Below, one piece after another: positions 62,145 to 64,000 of a DNA stretch of 64,000 nucleotides. Both the position numbers and the translations under genes were made by a program. The stretch is from JAENVT01 sp963720775 (GTDB lineage Bacteria; Actinomycetota; Acidimicrobiia; Acidimicrobiales; Ilumatobacteraceae). Within the stretch, counting starts at the first letter, position 1; each line of letters opens with the position of its first letter. The notes beneath the pieces are model-generated. The model searched no databases, had not been told where the DNA came from, and saw only the letters and a program-made list of their open reading frames with translations. The stretch spans positions 124,001 through 188,000 of the forward strand of contig CAVRGR010000001.1 of assembly GCA_963720775.1 (NCBI GenBank), in the 5' to 3' direction.

Positions 62145-62633
62145 TCAGGCGACCCCGAGGTGGTGAGCGAGCTTCTGCATCGTCTGCAGACCGAGCTCGA
62201 CAGCGCCGAAGCCGATCGTTGCATCTCGCTGCTCGACGGTTGGGTGGAGCTGCCGCAGCGTCAACACCGTCTTCCCATCGGCTTGTTCGTCGAGGACAAT
62301 CGTCACTCGGAAGCGTGCCGGGTCATCGTCGACGTCGGAGCCGTGATCCAGCACCAGCTTCTCGACGGGAACGACTTCGAGGTAGTCGAAGCGATTCGTG
62401 TACACGGTGCCGTCTCCGGAAACCATGTCGAAGCACGCTCGACCGCCCGGGCGCACGTCCATCTCTCGGACCGTGCAGGTGAACCCATCGGGACCAAACC
62501 ATTGGCAGAAGGCAGCCGCATCGGTCCACGCGGCGAACACCGCTTCGCGTGTGGCGTCGAGAACTCGAACGAGGACGATCTCACGATCGAGCGCCCACGT
62601 CGTCGGATCGGTGATGGTCGGGGCATTGCTCAT
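62145..62633 (-). CDS. SRPBCC (AHSA1-like) protein
   Basis: A 162-residue protein with VRVLDATREAVFAAWTDAAA, WFGPDGFTC, TNRFDYLEVVPVEKLVLDHG and the late GFGAVELGLQTMQKLAHHL, standard for the AHSA1-like SRPBCC family. These genes commonly follow an ArsR regulator, as here (ATGA overlap). Ligand unknown. Confidence 0.88.
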   Translation of the reverse strand: MSNAPTITDPTTWALDREIVLVRVLDATREAVFAAWTDAAAFCQWFGPDGFTCTVREMDVRPGGRACFDMVSGDGTVYTNRFDYLEVVPVEKLVLDHGSDVDDDPARFRVTIVLDEQADGKTVLTLRQLHPTVEQRDATIGFGAVELGLQTMQKLAHHLGVA

Positions 62634-62995
62634 GGCTTCTCCAATGTCGGTGGGGATGCGGTTCGGTCGGATGTGCGCCGGAGGTGCGCATCGAGCCGGT
62701 CGAGACGGTGCTCCCACGCAGCTCGTGTGTGCTCGGCCCATGCGGCGATCTCGACCAGCGGCTCCGGCCGCAGCCGGCATGGCCGCCGTTGTCCATCTCG
62801 GCCACGACTGATCAGACCCGCCCGCTCGAGGACCTTCAGATGACGGGAGATGGCCGGGAGACTGATCGGGAACGGCTCGGCCAACTCGAGCACCGTTGCC
62901 TCACCGTCGGCCAACCGACGCACGATCGAGCGCCGCGTGGGGTCCGACAAGGCGGCGAAGACGACGTCGAACCGATCGGGGGCCGTCACGGTCAT
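62630..62995 (-). CDS. ArsR-family transcriptional regulator
   Basis: A 121-residue winged-helix protein: VFAALSDPTRRSIVRRLADG, LAEPFPISLPAISRHLKVL as recognition helix, and ERAGLISRGRDGQRRPCRL wing. No metal-binding Cys cluster is present, so it is of the SRPBCC-linked ArsR type and probably not an arsenic sensor. It is translationally coupled to the SRPBCC gene. Confidence 0.9.
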   Translation of the reverse strand: MTVTAPDRFDVVFAALSDPTRRSIVRRLADGEATVLELAEPFPISLPAISRHLKVLERAGLISRGRDGQRRPCRLRPEPLVEIAAWAEHTRAAWEHRLDRLDAHLRRTSDRTASPPTLEKP

Positions 62996-63032
62996 CGTTG
63001 CCGTCGCTCCTGCAGATACTTCACAGATTGGT

Positions 63033-63061
63033 TATTTAACAGAGTGACTACATATAGTCAA
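63033..63061 (-). promoter_or_regulatory. Promoter and operator of the ArsR operon
   Basis: On the minus strand TTGACT (63061-63056), a 17-bp spacer and TAAATA (63038-63033) make a good promoter. TGACTA (63045-63050) and TAGTCA (63055-63060) form an inverted repeat over the -35, a natural ArsR operator. Confidence 0.75.
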
Positions 63062-63227
63062 GGGCGGTGGCTGGCAGGCTCGAGATGGTCACCGTTCTGG
63101 GTGGCGATCGGTTCTCCGAGGGCTGTCGCTTCTGGGCGCCAGGTACTCGCTGAGACCTGGCCGCGACTCGGGATCGTGGCACCTAGCCCGCTGGCTGACG
63201 GAATCGCACGGGTAGGCTCCAAGCCGC

Positions 63228-63839
63228 ATGACGGAAGACGTCGGAGTCGAAGCCAATGCCCGTATGACGGGTGTGCTCGGTGCAGTGCTTCTCGTGGCGC
63301 TGGCGGTCGAAGGCGTGACCGTTCCGAGCGTGCGGGACATGTTCACGCTCCACGTCTTCGTTGGTCTGTTCGTGATCCCTGCGGTGTGTCTCAAGCTGGC
63401 AACTACGGGCTACCGGTTCTTCCACTACTACCGAGGCACCGCCGCGTACCGCCGGAAGGGGCCCCCGCATCCGATATTGCGCATCTCCGCACCAGTGATG
63501 ATCGTGGCAACCATCGCGCTCCTTGCCACCGGCATCGTGATGCTGGCCGTGGGCCCGCGACACTCCGACACGTGGCTCACCATCCACCAGGCAAGTTTCA
63601 TCGTCTGGTTCGCGGTGACCACCCTGCACGTGCTCGGTCACGCGAGAGAGACTTGGAAGCTCACCACTGCCGAGATGCGGGCGAAGCCTCCGGTTCCGCG
63701 TCGCGGTGTGCGGATCAGTTTGGTGGCGTGCAGCCTGGCTCTGGGGCTGGCGATCGGGGTGGCCTCACTCGGTTGGACGAGCGCATGGACCAACCGACAT
63801 CGCGACGGCGCCGCGCCGGCTGCGTACCGCCACCACTAA
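63228..63839 (+). CDS. Four- or five-span membrane protein, possibly a b-type cytochrome
   Basis: A 203-residue membrane protein with hydrophobic segments near residues 15-30, 40-60, 85-108, 118-138 and 160-180. His residues sit in or next to the segments (LHVFVGL, FFHYYRG, IHQASFIV, LHVLGHARE), a spacing that recalls cytochrome b561/ferric-reductase-like proteins. Heme binding is inferred only from these His. No close family name recognised. Confidence 0.65.
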   Translation: MTEDVGVEANARMTGVLGAVLLVALAVEGVTVPSVRDMFTLHVFVGLFVIPAVCLKLATTGYRFFHYYRGTAAYRRKGPPHPILRISAPVMIVATIALLATGIVMLAVGPRHSDTWLTIHQASFIVWFAVTTLHVLGHARETWKLTTAEMRAKPPVPRRGVRISLVACSLALGLAIGVASLGWTSAWTNRHRDGAAPAAYRHH

Positions 63840-63846
63840 GGTCGAC

Positions 63847-64000
63847 TCAGCGGTTGTCGAGGAGGTCGGAGCACGGCCGTGGCAAACGCGTCGGGCCGGC
63901 GCCGGTCAGGTTGTCGATGTCGTCGTCGTGGCCGCGGACCAAGTAGGGAAAGGTACGCATCAGTGCGACCGCCGGCCCGCTGGGCGGTGCGAACCACGGG
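63847..64000 (-). CDS. C-terminal end of an unidentified gene (cut by window edge)
   Basis: A minus-strand frame open from the window edge to TGA at 63847-63849, giving 50 residues that end GAGPTRLPRPCSDLLDNR. Codon positions show the usual high-GC pattern, supporting coding. Family not recognised. Confidence 0.5.
   Translation of the reverse strand, partial: PWFAPPSGPAVALMRTFPYLVRGHDDDIDNLTGAGPTRLPRPCSDLLDNR

Noticed and set aside
60463..62166. A 567-codon plus-strand frame
   Set aside because: Runs across two well-supported minus-strand genes and has Arg/His/Asp-rich shadow composition.

Overview
The window is GC-rich, densely coding actinobacterial DNA. It has GTG and TTG starts, ATGA/GTGA gene overlaps, apparently leaderless genes and actinobacterial-type LexA boxes. 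The gene content (many luciferase-like monooxygenases, SDRs, a Ddn-type domain, Thr/Pro-linked lipoproteins) suggests class Acidimicrobiia, perhaps near Ilumatobacter. That placement is inferred from the look of the proteins; no marker search was possible.

0-28 kb is a catabolic gene cluster. A rightward run encodes a MetE-like methyltransferase, a stand-alone PEP-utiliser swivelling-domain protein, an MBL hydrolase, an LLM flavin monooxygenase, an alpha/beta hydrolase, an MFS carrier, a HAD-SnoaL fusion, a nitrilase and an SDR. Leftward genes follow: a small monooxygenase-like protein, an amidase, a frameshifted SDR and a second PEP-swivel protein. Next come an inositol-monophosphatase-like enzyme, an SDR and a hydrolase-Ddn fusion. 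Then come aromatic-ring genes: homoprotocatechuate 2,3-dioxygenase, a frameshifted hydratase, HpaB-like hydroxylase, a VOC protein, intradiol dioxygenase, alcohol dehydrogenase, an IclR regulator and a VanA-like Rieske oxygenase. One 17-bp palindrome type lies beside the IclR gene and also ahead of the first gene of the window.

28-48 kb is the housekeeping backbone: uvrB, an EAL-domain protein, uvrA, a rhomboid-like protein, uvrC, a methyltransferase, rapZ, gap-pgk-tpiA, then secG and tRNA-Leu(GAG). Two departures from the usual actinobacterial order stand out. yvcK and whiA are missing between rapZ and gap, and a five-gene oligopeptide-type ABC transporter operon sits between tpiA and secG. 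Its substrate-binding lipoprotein appears circularly permuted. LexA-type SOS boxes precede uvrB and uvrA.

48.4-59.6 kb is an 11.2-kb genomic island inserted at the 3' end of tRNA-Leu. An exact 24-bp copy of the tRNA end lies at 59608-59631, and both island ends share subterminal repeats. No integrase is visible. Cargo: an orphan DUF433 protein, an HTH/nucleotidyltransferase pair (probable toxin-antitoxin), an SRPBCC protein, an aminoglycoside-phosphotransferase-fold kinase, a PAS-GGDEF diguanylate cyclase, a membrane glycosyltransferase with an LPATG microprotein, degraded genes and a cobalt-type nitrile hydratase. Between them lie seven same-orientation hairpin elements with a shared 12-nt motif and compensatory stem changes. 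They divide the island into cassette-like blocks and are the most novel-looking signal here.

59.6-64 kb holds ordinary accessory genes: an SDR-DUF2867 protein, a RibD-C reductase, an ArsR-SRPBCC pair with a clear promoter/operator, a small membrane protein and the end of an unidentified leftward gene.
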